Assembly: GCF_001458115.1 (NCBI RefSeq)
Contig: NZ_CZRP01000010.1
Location: forward strand, 270,678-334,677
Direction of reading: 5' to 3'
Origin: Gracilibacillus massiliensis
Lineage (GTDB): Bacteria > Bacillota > Bacilli > Bacillales > Amphibacillaceae
DNA length: 64,000 nucleotides
The notes beneath the pieces were generated by a model. That model did no database searches. It worked only from the letters and a program-made list of their open reading frames with translations, and was not told the DNA's origin. Position 1 is the first letter of the stretch. Each line of letters begins with the position of its first letter. Below, one piece after another: positions 9,725 to 19,504 of this stretch. Both the position numbers and the translations under genes were made by a program.

Positions 9725-11779
9725 TTATAAAAACAAAACTGGTTCTAACCTTTTGGCTAGTTCATCATCAGTTAAAGGGTTTCGGTGGGTATTTTCTAAA
9801 TAGATATGTTTTTCTTTCTCTTCCATCAAATACTCTTTGTACCAAGCAAAAAAATCAGGACTATCCCCATGCATTCGGATGAATTTCCTTAGTGTATCGA
9901 CATTTTTAATAGTACTATCTACATTAGTTAACCAATCAGCCTTGTAGAAGTTTTCCCATTTCCCATGTTCAGATGCTCGCATCGCCTCGTATCCTTTGCG
10001 GTAGTTCCATAATGCTTTGGAAGCATACACAAATGCTTCAGGATATTTTTTTTGATTAAAGTATTCATATGCAGTACAGACATCCATAATACCTTTACAG
10101 CCGGATTCATGTAACTTTACTTGAATAATAAACTGATCCGAAAATCTTTGTTTATCCTCATCTTTTAGTTGATCCTTTATTTTTTCGCACTCTCTCCTTA
10201 ATTTCTCCCATGCACCTAAGTAAGACTCACAAACTTGTTTAAACCATTGCACTTGCTCAGGAAAAGTTTTTTCTCCTGTAGCCCAATTTAAAGAAATCAA
10301 TTTTTGATCTGATTTTCCTTGCATCCAATGACCAATAATCTTTCTCACAGGATGGTGGTAAAATTGTTCTCCTGCCCGATTATCTTCATGTTTTCCATAC
10401 AAAATGGTACATTGAAAATACTGATCATATAATTTCATTAAATCTTCATGATGTGTAGCATACATTCTTTTCACAAAATTCCCCAAGTGAGAATGCGTGT
10501 TTATTGTTCCTTCATTCCATATATCAGATACTAGATCGAGCGGATACAAATGCATACGAATATTCCCAGCATTTATAAGAAAATAATCATCTCCTCCGTA
10601 CTCCATTACATTCTCTAGTTCATGTTTAATTATATTCGGAGATGCTGGAAACATAGTCAAGTGATTGGAGGCTTGTAGGTCATGAAAAGTTACATGATAA
10701 TAGATACCTTGTTTTCCTTCTGAACCTCCTTCTGGCATAGAGGGTATTCGAAAATCTTCATTGTTATTTCGACGAGAAACCATCTTGCCATACCCATTAT
10801 CTGCCCATACTTTTATAACTCCTTCTGGCAACTTGATGTGTCCGTTTTTATAAAGTTCAGAAATCTCCCCATAAAGCGCTACACAACATTCGGGGTTTTT
10901 TACATGTTTTTTTACCATCTCTAACTGTCTATGGATAACCTGTGAAATTAACCGGCCTCTTTTTTCGGGTGTGTCATAGCTTGGGTCTTGTTTCCAGAAT
11001 GGTTCATCACCTTGTCCTCGAAAGGATAATACCCAAATGATCTTCTTATCTTTTTGTTTTTGTATAGCTTCTTCCCATAAAGATTCATACAACTCTGGAT
11101 AAAGAGTATAACTCGCTTGCTTATCCGGAAATTCACGTTTAAACATTTCTGCTCCAAGTGGCTCTGCATGATGATGGGTAACCCATAACCCTAGTTCGGA
11201 AGCCAAATCAAAATGAATTCCATTGCGTGGCAAATCAGTTCCTGGAATAACCATATTTCCTCCACACCTTAGTAGCGCTTCAAAAACAGGGAACCAAACT
11301 TCTTTTGTGGGTGGATATTCTTTTTTCCATCCAATTAGACAAACTTCATCATTTAAAAACCAGCCTCGATAACGTACTTTCGGTTGTTTAGATGTGAATT
11401 TCTTCATTGGGATAGAAACATAATCTATCTTCTCAATTGGCAAATCAGCCCAGAACCAAAATGGATCAATTCTCAAATATATTTTGCTAACATATAAAAT
11501 TCCATAAATAACTCCTAACTCGTCACTTCCTCTTATATGCATCGTTTTCATTCCATTTATATTAGAAAATGTAATAATAAATTGTTCCCACTTTTCTTTT
11601 TTTGGTTCCACTACATAGTCAATGTCTATTACAGTATTGTCATTAGCTTTTATCTTTGCTGAAGAATCTAATCGCTTGTCCATATCTCTTTTAAGCATAT
11701 CTATTGCATATTGTACAGGGATTGAAAGTTTCTCATTTGATCGAACTTTTGTAAAATAATTTAGTACAAACTCTTCCAT
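9725..11779 (-). CDS. Glycoside hydrolase family 115-like (putative alpha-glucuronidase)
   Basis: 684 aa from the ATG at 11779, which has GGAGGT 7 nt upstream. The upstream ATG at 11803 lacks an SD and overlaps the yesL-like stop. The KVRYRGWFLNDEVCLIGWKK block, the GGNMVIPGTD and THHHAEPLGAEMF blocks, and WVLSFRGQGDEPFW resemble the catalytic barrel of GH115. Characterised members remove glucuronic acid side groups from glucuronoxylan. No signal peptide, so it would act on imported oligomers. Last gene of the SBP-permease-permease-yesL operon, at the position where B. subtilis has yesR (GH105). Its true substrate may be a uronate-decorated pectic or arabinogalactan oligomer; that is inference. 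Confidence 0.75.
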   Translation of the reverse strand: MEEFVLNYFTKVRSNEKLSIPVQYAIDMLKRDMDKRLDSSAKIKANDNTVIDIDYVVEPKKEKWEQFIITFSNINGMKTMHIRGSDELGVIYGILYVSKIYLRIDPFWFWADLPIEKIDYVSIPMKKFTSKQPKVRYRGWFLNDEVCLIGWKKEYPPTKEVWFPVFEALLRCGGNMVIPGTDLPRNGIHFDLASELGLWVTHHHAEPLGAEMFKREFPDKQASYTLYPELYESLWEEAIQKQKDKKIIWVLSFRGQGDEPFWKQDPSYDTPEKRGRLISQVIHRQLEMVKKHVKNPECCVALYGEISELYKNGHIKLPEGVIKVWADNGYGKMVSRRNNNEDFRIPSMPEGGSEGKQGIYYHVTFHDLQASNHLTMFPASPNIIKHELENVMEYGGDDYFLINAGNIRMHLYPLDLVSDIWNEGTINTHSHLGNFVKRMYATHHEDLMKLYDQYFQCTILYGKHEDNRAGEQFYHHPVRKIIGHWMQGKSDQKLISLNWATGEKTFPEQVQWFKQVCESYLGAWEKLRRECEKIKDQLKDEDKQRFSDQFIIQVKLHESGCKGIMDVCTAYEYFNQKKYPEAFVYASKALWNYRKGYEAMRASEHGKWENFYKADWLTNVDSTIKNVDTLRKFIRMHGDSPDFFAWYKEYLMEEKEKHIYLENTHRNPLTDDELAKRLEPVLFL

Positions 11780-11799
11780 TTTAAGACCTCCATTTTCAT

Positions 11800-12414
11800 T
11801 CATTGTATATGCATGTTTTGTTTCTTATGAATTTTCAAAAACGCTCGGTGTGCTGGCATCATTAAAGCAACACAAATAACACCCATACTAAAAAAGATTG
11901 CTAATCCTTGGAAATTCCATAATATATATAGTATACCTAACAATCCTAATAACATTGTTAATGTCGATAGGGGATTCAATAACATAATAAAAAAAGCACT
12001 TTTTAGGGTTTGAAATACCTTCATGTCATAATATACATACACTGGATAAACATAAATTGTTGTCAGTACGAATAAAATTAAAATAAACAGAAAAGGAATT
12101 GTCAATAAAGTTACATATTGATTAGGAGCAAGCGTAATAAATAAAAAATCTAAATATAATATATATCCAAAAAGTAAAAGAACATAACCTAAAATATTTG
12201 CCTCTTTAAATGATTGACGATACGCTAGAAGAAAATTACTGAAAATACCGATGTCAGTATCTCCTGTTATCCATTTACGAGCAATCGTGAATGCGGCAGC
12301 GGTTGCAGGGAATATCCCGACTACTATAATTCCAATCACTGTAAACAAGATCCATAATAAATTCAAATACGCTATCTTTGTAATCCATATCAATGCTTTA
12401 TTTAAAGCTTCCAA
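11800..12414 (-). CDS. yesL: YesL-like DUF624 membrane protein
   Basis: 204 aa, starts at TTG (weak SD GGTGTG). Five to six hydrophobic segments with the DUF624 pattern (ALIWITKIAYLNLLWILFTV at the N-terminus, then FPATAAAFTIARKWITGDTD). In B. subtilis yesL heads the rhamnogalacturonan locus beside yesMN; the role is unknown but it goes with sugar importers and two-component systems. Here it lies between the permease gene and the GH115-like gene. Confidence 0.8.
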   Translation of the reverse strand: MEALNKALIWITKIAYLNLLWILFTVIGIIVVGIFPATAAAFTIARKWITGDTDIGIFSNFLLAYRQSFKEANILGYVLLLFGYILYLDFLFITLAPNQYVTLLTIPFLFILILFVLTTIYVYPVYVYYDMKVFQTLKSAFFIMLLNPLSTLTMLLGLLGILYILWNFQGLAIFFSMGVICVALMMPAHRAFLKIHKKQNMHIQ

Positions 12415-12483
12415 TTTAAATCACACACCTAAAATAGTAATAGAGGCAATTACTCAACTTCTTGTAATCACCTCATAAAGAAT

Positions 12484-13323
12484 TTATCCTTTCAATCCAC
12501 TCGTACTGATGCCATCAACTACATAACGCTGGAAAATGAAAAAGATAATAAACACTGGTATTAACGATACTACTGACATAGCAAACATTGCTCCCCAATT
12601 TGAAGCGGTCTCATTGCTTAAGAACATATTCAATGCCATAGATACGGTGTATTTTGAAGGGCTATTTAAATATAACACTGGCCCAAGCAAATTATCCCAC
12701 GTCCAATAAAAAGTAAAGATAGCAGTAGTAGCAAGCGCTGGCACGATTAAAGGTAAAATGATTCGGTAATATATTTGGAATGTATTACAACCATCAATCG
12801 TAGCAGCTTCATCTAACTCTCTTGGAATCGTACGAATAAACTGAACGAGTAAGAAAATAAAAAATGGATGTCCGAAATAGGCTGGAACAACTAATGGTTT
12901 TAAAGAGTTTAACCATCCTAATTCAGCAAAAATGATATACTGCGGTATCATAACAACTTCGTAGGGTAACATTAAAGTCATAATCATAATTGCAAACCAA
13001 AAACTTCTTCCTGCAAATTTTAACCGTGCAAATCCAAACGCAATCAAGGAACAAGAAATGATATGGCCTATTAAGACCAGAATAACAAAAATAACGGTGT
13101 TGTTAATATTTGTTCCAAAACTGTAATCTCCGAAGCCTTGCCAACCTTGTACATAATTGCTTAATACAAAGGGATCTGGTATCAATGAATCAGCTGTAAT
13201 AAATATTCTCTGACTCACCTTAAAAGAACTCATGATCAACCAAATTACTGGATACAATAACAGAATAGCAAATCCACCTACAAGAACATGATATATAATT
13301 TTCCTCATATTTTTTGTTTGCAT
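12484..13323 (-). CDS. Carbohydrate ABC transporter permease (MalG/YesQ type)
   Basis: 279 aa, six transmembrane segments and the EAA loop ([20 protein letters not shown]) that contacts the ATPase. CUT1-family importer subunit. Its start is 2 bp from the stop of the partner permease, so both are co-translated. No ATPase gene is present; as in B. subtilis, a shared MsmX-type ATPase elsewhere would power it. Confidence 0.92.
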   Translation of the reverse strand: MQTKNMRKIIYHVLVGGFAILLLYPVIWLIMSSFKVSQRIFITADSLIPDPFVLSNYVQGWQGFGDYSFGTNINNTVIFVILVLIGHIISCSLIAFGFARLKFAGRSFWFAIMIMTLMLPYEVVMIPQYIIFAELGWLNSLKPLVVPAYFGHPFFIFLLVQFIRTIPRELDEAATIDGCNTFQIYYRIILPLIVPALATTAIFTFYWTWDNLLGPVLYLNSPSKYTVSMALNMFLSNETASNWGAMFAMSVVSLIPVFIIFFIFQRYVVDGISTSGLKG

Positions 13324-13325
13324 GA

Positions 13326-14222
13326 TTATCTGCCTCCTTCTGATTCATAGTGAACCCAATATTTTGATGATAGAAATATAAGAGAAGTTAAGATCGCAAT
13401 GATAATTAACATCACCCATGCCATTGCCGAGGCATAACCCATATTAAAGAACTCAAAACCTTGCTTAAATAAGTAAAGGGAGTAAAGTAAGGTTCCATCT
13501 AAAGGTCCCCCAGTACCTTTGGAAATAATAAAAGCTGGAACAAAAGTCATGAACGCTGCAATAGTTTGCATAATTGCGTTGAATAAGATTACTGGACTTA
13601 ACATTGGAAGGGTAATGTTCACGAATTTCTGTAAATAACTACCACCATCAACACTAGCTGCTTCATAATAGCTTCTAGGAATTGATTTTAAACCAGCCAG
13701 GAAAATTAACATAGAAGAACCGAATTGCCAGACAGATAAAAAGATCAGCATCCATAGAGCAGCTGTAGGATCACCAAACCATCTAATAGGGTCAATCCCC
13801 ATAGATAGTAACGCCAGGTTAACAATCCCCTCATCTCCAAAAATATTACGCCACATAATTGCTACCGCTACACTTCCACCTATTAATGATGGTAAATAAT
13901 ACAAAGTACGGTATAGACCTACTGCACGGGACGCTGTATTTAATAACATTGCGACGATTAAAGCAAATGCTAACCTTAAAGGAACCCCTACAAAAACATA
14001 TATAAAAGTAATTTTAAGAGAATGTATGTATCTCGGGTCAGATGTAAACATTTCTTTAAAATTTTCTACACCAATCCATTGTGGTGTTGTAAACATGTTA
14101 TATGATGTGAAAGAAAAATAAAGTGAAGATACTATTGGAATGATTGTAAAGGCTAAAAAGCCAATAATAAAAGGTCCAATAAATAGATATCCCCATAGAT
14201 TCTGTGTTATTTTTGTTTGCAT
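13326..14222 (-). CDS. Carbohydrate ABC transporter permease (MalF/YesP type)
   Basis: 298 aa, six transmembrane segments, EAA loop [20 protein letters not shown] near residue 190. Pairs with the downstream MalG-type permease. Separated from the binding-protein gene by a hairpin (14243-14278) that probably lowers permease expression relative to the binding protein. Confidence 0.92.
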   Translation of the reverse strand: MQTKITQNLWGYLFIGPFIIGFLAFTIIPIVSSLYFSFTSYNMFTTPQWIGVENFKEMFTSDPRYIHSLKITFIYVFVGVPLRLAFALIVAMLLNTASRAVGLYRTLYYLPSLIGGSVAVAIMWRNIFGDEGIVNLALLSMGIDPIRWFGDPTAALWMLIFLSVWQFGSSMLIFLAGLKSIPRSYYEAASVDGGSYLQKFVNITLPMLSPVILFNAIMQTIAAFMTFVPAFIISKGTGGPLDGTLLYSLYLFKQGFEFFNMGYASAMAWVMLIIIAILTSLIFLSSKYWVHYESEGGR

Positions 14223-14242
14223 CTCTAAAGCTCCTTTATCTT

Positions 14243-14278
14243 ATTAAAATAATAGCTGATCTATAAAAGATCAGCTAT
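14243..14278 (-). terminator. Intra-operon hairpin (attenuating terminator)
   Basis: Minus strand atagctgatc/gatcagctat with a 7-nt loop, followed by TATTTTAAT. It sits between the substrate-binding protein and permease genes, the usual place for partial termination in sugar ABC operons. Confidence 0.75.
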
Positions 14279-14286
14279 CTATCTAA

Positions 14287-15618
14287 TTAATTAGATCCCA
14301 AAATACTTTCCGCTTGAACTCTGAAATCTTCAGCAGCCTCATCTGGGGTTACTTCACCATAAATAATTTGTTCAGCAAGACGTTGCAGAGCACTTATAAC
14401 CTCGCCAGCACCAGATGGATCAGGACCTCCCATTGGTGAACTATTTTCTTCTACCCAACTAATGTAATCAAATACTTGTGCCTGTGCATCAGGTACCTCA
14501 TTACTAAGCTCTTCTTTGATTACAGAAGAAACCGGAATACCACGATCAGCCATAATCAATTTATTTGCTTCTACATCATTTACAAAGAAATCGATAAATT
14601 TAGCAGCCATTTCTTTATGATTCGAATTTTCTGCGATTGAGAATAACATACTAGGTTTAAGATATAACCCTTTTGTATCCTCAGAAGCTGCGGGTGGGTT
14701 TGTTAATGATAAATCCAAGTCAGTTAACTCTTGAGTCCCAGGAAACTGAGTCGCCCAACCAATTCCTCCTAGACCTTCACCTTTAACTAGCGAAGAATCT
14801 TCTGGTCCAGTTTGTTGCGCTACTTCATCTGGAGTTGGACCAGCACCTAAATCAACCAATTCTTTTTGCATTGTAAAGTAATCTACAAACAATTGATCAT
14901 CATCATAAGCAAGACCACTTCCATCCTCCGCAAATAATTTTTGTCCTTTAGTTCTAAGATAGTAATCAAAACTTACTTGGGTTTCACTAACACCTGCTCC
15001 ACCTTCATAACCCTCTTCTGCAGCGGTTTTAGCAATCTCCTCAAAGTCATCCCATGTCCAATCTTCGGATAATTCTACTCCAATTTCCTCAGCTATAGCA
15101 GGATTATAGAAAAAACTAGAAGCTGTAGTACCTACATTAAAACCATGTATTCCACCATTAACTTCTCCACCTGATATAACTGAATCGGCTATATTGTCTA
15201 CGTTTATCTCTTCACCGATGAATGGAGTCAGGTCAGTTATTTGATTATTAGCGGAGTACTCAGATATATAAGATAAATCCATTTGAATAATGTCTGGAAG
15301 TTCTCCAGCAGCAGCCTGAGGAGCTAGTTTTCTCCAGTAATCATCCCAACTAGCGTATTCTGCTTCAATTGTGACATTTGGATTTTGTTCTTCAAATAGT
15401 TCGATTACCTCTAACGTGTAATTTGCTCTATTTTGTTCACCCCACCATGCAAATCTTAAAGTGATTTCTTCATCCTCACTTTCTTCTGCCTGATTATTGC
15501 TATCCTCTTCATTATTACTGGTTTGATTGTCTTGTTCATTTGAACCTTCACTGCTACTGCATGCTGCTAACCAAAAAATCATAGAAATAGTTACTAACAA
15601 CAACAAAAATTTCTTCAT
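14287..15618 (-). CDS. Extracellular sugar-binding lipoprotein (ABC transporter, YesO type)
   Basis: 443 aa. Lipoprotein signal MKKFLLLLVTISMIFWLAAC with lipobox LAAC, an acidic Ser/Asn/Glu linker, then a family 1 solute-binding fold (ITLRFAWWGEQNRANYTLEV at the start of the mature domain). It captures oligosaccharides outside the cell for the two permeases. SD GAGGGG. First gene of the transport operon, 287 bp downstream of the yesN-like gene, with a candidate cre site in the gap. Confidence 0.92.
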   Translation of the reverse strand: MKKFLLLLVTISMIFWLAACSSSEGSNEQDNQTSNNEEDSNNQAEESEDEEITLRFAWWGEQNRANYTLEVIELFEEQNPNVTIEAEYASWDDYWRKLAPQAAAGELPDIIQMDLSYISEYSANNQITDLTPFIGEEINVDNIADSVISGGEVNGGIHGFNVGTTASSFFYNPAIAEEIGVELSEDWTWDDFEEIAKTAAEEGYEGGAGVSETQVSFDYYLRTKGQKLFAEDGSGLAYDDDQLFVDYFTMQKELVDLGAGPTPDEVAQQTGPEDSSLVKGEGLGGIGWATQFPGTQELTDLDLSLTNPPAASEDTKGLYLKPSMLFSIAENSNHKEMAAKFIDFFVNDVEANKLIMADRGIPVSSVIKEELSNEVPDAQAQVFDYISWVEENSSPMGGPDPSGAGEVISALQRLAEQIIYGEVTPDEAAEDFRVQAESILGSN

Positions 15619-15905
15619 AATTTTCCCCTCTTTCGTTTAGTTTTTTTAGTGTGATAGCGATTTAACCGTTGTAATGTTACAGACCTCTGTCACTATTATT
15701 TGGTTTTTAACATTGGAATAATATAGATAAATTCCGAAGAAACTACTTAATTTCTTACTTCTATTAAAAACAATCCTCCTCTCTTTTATTGTAAGTACTC
15801 ATTTTTGTATAACGCTTTCATTTAATACGTTATATATTTATCATAACGAAAGTTATTCTTAATCATAAGACATAAAAAATTAATGTGTATAATAAGATTT
15901 TAATA
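15619..15905 (-). promoter_or_regulatory. Regulatory gap upstream of the transport operon
   Basis: No gene. It contains the cre-like site 15807-15821, a separate GGAGG-like tract (agaggaggattg on minus) and a small dyad near 15680-15696 (tacagacctctgta-like). Expected to hold the promoter answering to the YesN-like regulator. Confidence 0.5.
15807..15821 (-). promoter_or_regulatory. Candidate cre site (CcpA) before the transport operon
   Basis: Minus strand atgaaagcgttatac; it fits WTGNAANCGNWNNCW except at the last two positions. The site 190 bp upstream of the binding-protein gene shares the word ATGAAAGCGTT with the site at 25400. Confidence 0.4.
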
Positions 15906-17507
15906 TTATTTGATATTTCGAAATCTCTCTCGACATTCCTGAGGAGTAATACCAAAATAGGTCTTAAACAATTTACTAAAATAAGGTGGGTTGTGGAAAC
16001 CACACTGTTCTGAGATCTCAAAAATTTTGATATTTGTTGCCAGTAGTAGCTCTTTCGCATTATCCATCTTTCTTCTATGAATAAAGTCACTTAGGTTTTC
16101 ATTAGTTCTTTTTTTGTATACTGTAGACAAATAAACTGGATGGACACCGACATGTTCAGCTATTGAATTTAAAGTAGCATCTGCTATGTTGCCTTCCACA
16201 TATTTTTGCACTCTTTCGATAATTTGTTGCTGACTCTTTCCTTCTGTTGAGCTATAAATTAATTCAATATCATTAATTATCTCTAAAGACCAAGTAATAA
16301 TATGTTCAATATCTTTAAAATAATATGGACCTTGCAACATATCTAAATTACTTCCTATTAGTTCGGATAACGATTTTTCTTTCATATGAGCAAAATGGGT
16401 AAACGCCTGAAGCACTGTATAAAACAACTCATTCTTATGTTCTTCTGTTTCCATTGTATTATCTATAAATTGATTAACTCTACTTAACTTTTCTTTAGCA
16501 TCCTTCCATCTACCTAATTCTAATAGTTGGCCAAATGTCGGGGAGGTGGATAAGCTTTTAAGTGTATTAGGTCGTTGTTGTTCCAGATTTTCATCAATTG
16601 AAATAGAGGTTAAACTGTTCTTAGGTGTTTTCCAAAATTGATTCAGGGCCTTCTCGTAGATTGATACTATATCGGTTGGAAACACACCTGTCTGACTGAT
16701 TAGAATAGATACCTCCCCTTTTAAGAAGGTATACACATCCTTTTTAAACTGTTCTAAAGTTTCTATTAGATGACTGTGGTTTTGATCTAGATCTTTTAGA
16801 TTCTTTGGCTTTATTAAGTAAATTAATGTTTCAAATTGATCATTTCCTTGCCAATATTCAAAATCATCTCTTAAGAAGTCATTCATTAGGTTAATAATGG
16901 CATATTTGTAGATGGATCGATCCACTAATGAAGAATCTACGAACCATTTCTCTAATCGAATAAAAATCTGAACAAATTTATCATCCTTAGTAAAAGCAAT
17001 TTTATAATTTTCTAGTTTAGTGACTAAGTCTTTTTGGATGTTAACCTTTCTCAATAACACATCATTTAACAATTGTGAGCGTAAAAGTGGCAAATGCAAC
17101 TTAAAATTATCATGACTACTCTCTCGTTCTTTCTCCTCTTGTAATTTTCTTGTGCTTTTGTTAACTACTTCAATTAATTCATCATCTCTAATCGGCTTAA
17201 TCAAATAATCCACTACATTATATTTTATTGCTTGTTGAGCATATTCAAACTCCGTATATCCTGACAATATTATGCATTTTATATTAGTATGATTCTGATA
17301 AATATGCTTACTTAATTCAATACCATCCATTCCAGGCATACGTATATCTGTTACTACAATCTCAATTTTATTTTCTTTTATAATTTGTATAGCTTCAGTT
17401 CCAGAGTACGCTTTTAATATGTTGTCTATCTTACATTCATTAACCAGTGTTTGCTCTATACTTCTCAATAACATTGGTTCATCATCAACTAGCAATATTT
17501 GAGTCAT
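15906..17507 (-). CDS. Response regulator with AraC-type DNA-binding domain (YesN type)
   Basis: 533 aa. Receiver domain 1-120 with VVTDIRMPGMDG placing the phospho-acceptor at Asp54 and the conserved Lys in YLIKPIRDDEL. Central linker of about 300 aa, then two AraC helix-turn-helix motifs in the last 100 residues (IAEHVGVHPVYLSTVYKKRT and EISEQCGFHNPPYFSKLFKT). Controls the neighbouring sugar genes when phosphorylated by the adjacent kinase. SD GGAGG. It lies 63 bp downstream of the kinase gene. Confidence 0.92.
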   Translation of the reverse strand: MTQILLVDDEPMLLRSIEQTLVNECKIDNILKAYSGTEAIQIIKENKIEIVVTDIRMPGMDGIELSKHIYQNHTNIKCIILSGYTEFEYAQQAIKYNVVDYLIKPIRDDELIEVVNKSTRKLQEEKERESSHDNFKLHLPLLRSQLLNDVLLRKVNIQKDLVTKLENYKIAFTKDDKFVQIFIRLEKWFVDSSLVDRSIYKYAIINLMNDFLRDDFEYWQGNDQFETLIYLIKPKNLKDLDQNHSHLIETLEQFKKDVYTFLKGEVSILISQTGVFPTDIVSIYEKALNQFWKTPKNSLTSISIDENLEQQRPNTLKSLSTSPTFGQLLELGRWKDAKEKLSRVNQFIDNTMETEEHKNELFYTVLQAFTHFAHMKEKSLSELIGSNLDMLQGPYYFKDIEHIITWSLEIINDIELIYSSTEGKSQQQIIERVQKYVEGNIADATLNSIAEHVGVHPVYLSTVYKKRTNENLSDFIHRRKMDNAKELLLATNIKIFEISEQCGFHNPPYFSKLFKTYFGITPQECRERFRNIK

Positions 17508-17570
17508 ATTAATTCCTCCGTTTAAAGTAAACTATGATTAGAATGAGGTTTCAAAACTTTCTCACCGTGG

Positions 17571-19289
17571 TCAATTTTTTCTGTATTTCCAGCGGAATTC
17601 CACGCATAAACCACCATACTTTGAATGTGAAAATGTAAGTCCAGAACCTTCTCCAAAATGATATTTAAGTCTTTGATGCACATTTTGCAATCCAACTCTT
17701 ACCTCTTCTTTGAATGGGGCATCTAAATTAGCTTGCATTCGTATCAGTTTATCCTGAGAGACCCCTCTACCATTATCCTCAATGGTAATTTTGTTGAAAT
17801 TATCATCCATAGAACCTGTTACTTTAACCCATCCATCACCCATGTGCGTTTCTAACCCATGGACAACTGCATTCTCAACGATTGGTTGAAGTGTTAATCT
17901 AATAAATTCTTTTTGCCGCATATCATTAGGAATATCGATATCAAACTCCAATCTTTCAGATCTGATTTTATATATTTCTAAATAATTTTCGATCAGTTCA
18001 ATCTCCTCTTGCAGAGTTGGATTTTGATTTTCCACATCTGTTGTATATCGATAATAATCTGCGAGATGATATGTCATTTTGATTGCAGAATCTGTTGCTC
18101 CTACTTTTGTACAGCTTGATATAAAGGATAAACAGTTATATAAAAAATGGGGGTTTATTTGTGATTGTAATTGTTTAATTGATGCTAATCTGGAACGATT
18201 TTGTTCCTCGTAAATATTTTCAATTAAGTACTGAATTTTTGCACCCATCTGATTAAAGCTAGAAATTAAATAATCAAATTCATTATTATATTTATTTTTT
18301 ATTCTGAATGAATAGTTACCTAATTCAAATCCTGAAAGACCTTTTATTAATTGCATAATTGGGCGCTGGACATTTTTATAAAGCAAAAACAATGAAATTA
18401 TTGTTAATATTAGTAGCGCAGATAGACTAATAATAAACAGATTTCTACTCTCCAATATCGGCATCATTACTTTTTCAATTGGCGTATAGTCAATTAAATA
18501 AGTATTTGATACAGGTAAATAAAGATAACTAACTTGATAATTTTCTCCGCTATGATTGTACTCAAATTGGTGATAATTCTCGTCTGTATAATTTGTCCGT
18601 AATATTTTTTCAACTATGTTTTCATTTATTTCTTTATTTTTCATTGGCGTCTCTATGTAGTCACCACTGCCAGTGTAAACAAATAAATCACCAACATCGT
18701 TTGTGCTATTTTGCATTAAAAGTTCCTTTATATTCTTGGAATCAAATCGTATTTCGATAATTATATTTTCTTCCTCAGGATTACTCTTTTGTGAATGAAA
18801 TTTTGTATATAGAAGACGGAAGTATGATTCTTTTCCTACTTCGTAATACTCCCACTCACCATAATTCCCCTCTAAAAACAAATTATTTTTATTGATTAAG
18901 GTGGAGGTGGAGATTACTCTATTTAAATCAGAAAAATAAACAGATATCTCCGTATCAAATGGATTAGAGAATATTTGAAGGAACATTTTTTCCTTGAGTT
19001 GACGTTGGCTATCAACCCTCAAGTAAGGATCTTCTAGCAACACACTACTTTGCAAAAGCGCAACTGATAAGTCTTGAGACAAAGAACTAGGAACAAGAGA
19101 CAACCTTTCTAGGCTGTGTTCCATTTGTTCCTTTAAGTAGGAAAGTTGATTTTTTTTATTGTTCATCATTTCTTCTCTCATTGTAGAGACGCTTGTTTGA
19201 TAAGAATAGGAATGTAATATGACAATAGGAATGATTAATAATGCAATAATAATAGTAATTTTCACAAAAAAAGATTTTTTCTTTTTCAT
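17571..19289 (-). CDS. Sensor histidine kinase (YesM/LytS type)
   Basis: 572 aa from the ATG at 19289, which follows AAGGGG with good spacing. An in-frame GTG at 19337 lacks an SD. N-terminal transmembrane helix, an extracellular sensor of about 240 aa, second helix (NLFIISLSALLILTIISLFL), HAMP, then the his-kinase motif QSQINPHFLYNCLSFI (His about 381) and an HATPase with IEDNGRGVS. It likely senses pectic or galactan oligomers and phosphorylates the YesN-like partner. Genes in the locus are all minus strand. Confidence 0.92.
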   Translation of the reverse strand: MKKKKSFFVKITIIIALLIIPIVILHSYSYQTSVSTMREEMMNNKKNQLSYLKEQMEHSLERLSLVPSSLSQDLSVALLQSSVLLEDPYLRVDSQRQLKEKMFLQIFSNPFDTEISVYFSDLNRVISTSTLINKNNLFLEGNYGEWEYYEVGKESYFRLLYTKFHSQKSNPEEENIIIEIRFDSKNIKELLMQNSTNDVGDLFVYTGSGDYIETPMKNKEINENIVEKILRTNYTDENYHQFEYNHSGENYQVSYLYLPVSNTYLIDYTPIEKVMMPILESRNLFIISLSALLILTIISLFLLYKNVQRPIMQLIKGLSGFELGNYSFRIKNKYNNEFDYLISSFNQMGAKIQYLIENIYEEQNRSRLASIKQLQSQINPHFLYNCLSFISSCTKVGATDSAIKMTYHLADYYRYTTDVENQNPTLQEEIELIENYLEIYKIRSERLEFDIDIPNDMRQKEFIRLTLQPIVENAVVHGLETHMGDGWVKVTGSMDDNFNKITIEDNGRGVSQDKLIRMQANLDAPFKEEVRVGLQNVHQRLKYHFGEGSGLTFSHSKYGGLCVEFRWKYRKN

Positions 19290-19419
19290 CAACCCCAACC
19301 CCTTAATGATTCTATTTATTAAACTCTTGTTGTTCACTTAAAAATAATTAAGTTTATTATACGCTAAAATCTACATTCATCTATAAGGAGATTGGACATT
19401 GTTAAAACAATTCATATAT

Positions 19420-19470
19420 AAATAAAAGAAACCTCAGTTAGTGATAAGGTAAATAGAATCACTAACTGAG
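19420..19470 (-). terminator. Terminator of the GH53 gene
   Basis: 13-bp arms ctcagttagtgat/atcactaactgag; minus strand continues GTTTCTTTTATTT. It separates the galactanase gene from the kinase gene. Confidence 0.85.
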
Positions 19471-19504
19471 TACAGTTCAACTAAATAACAAAATCCACTT
19501 CTTC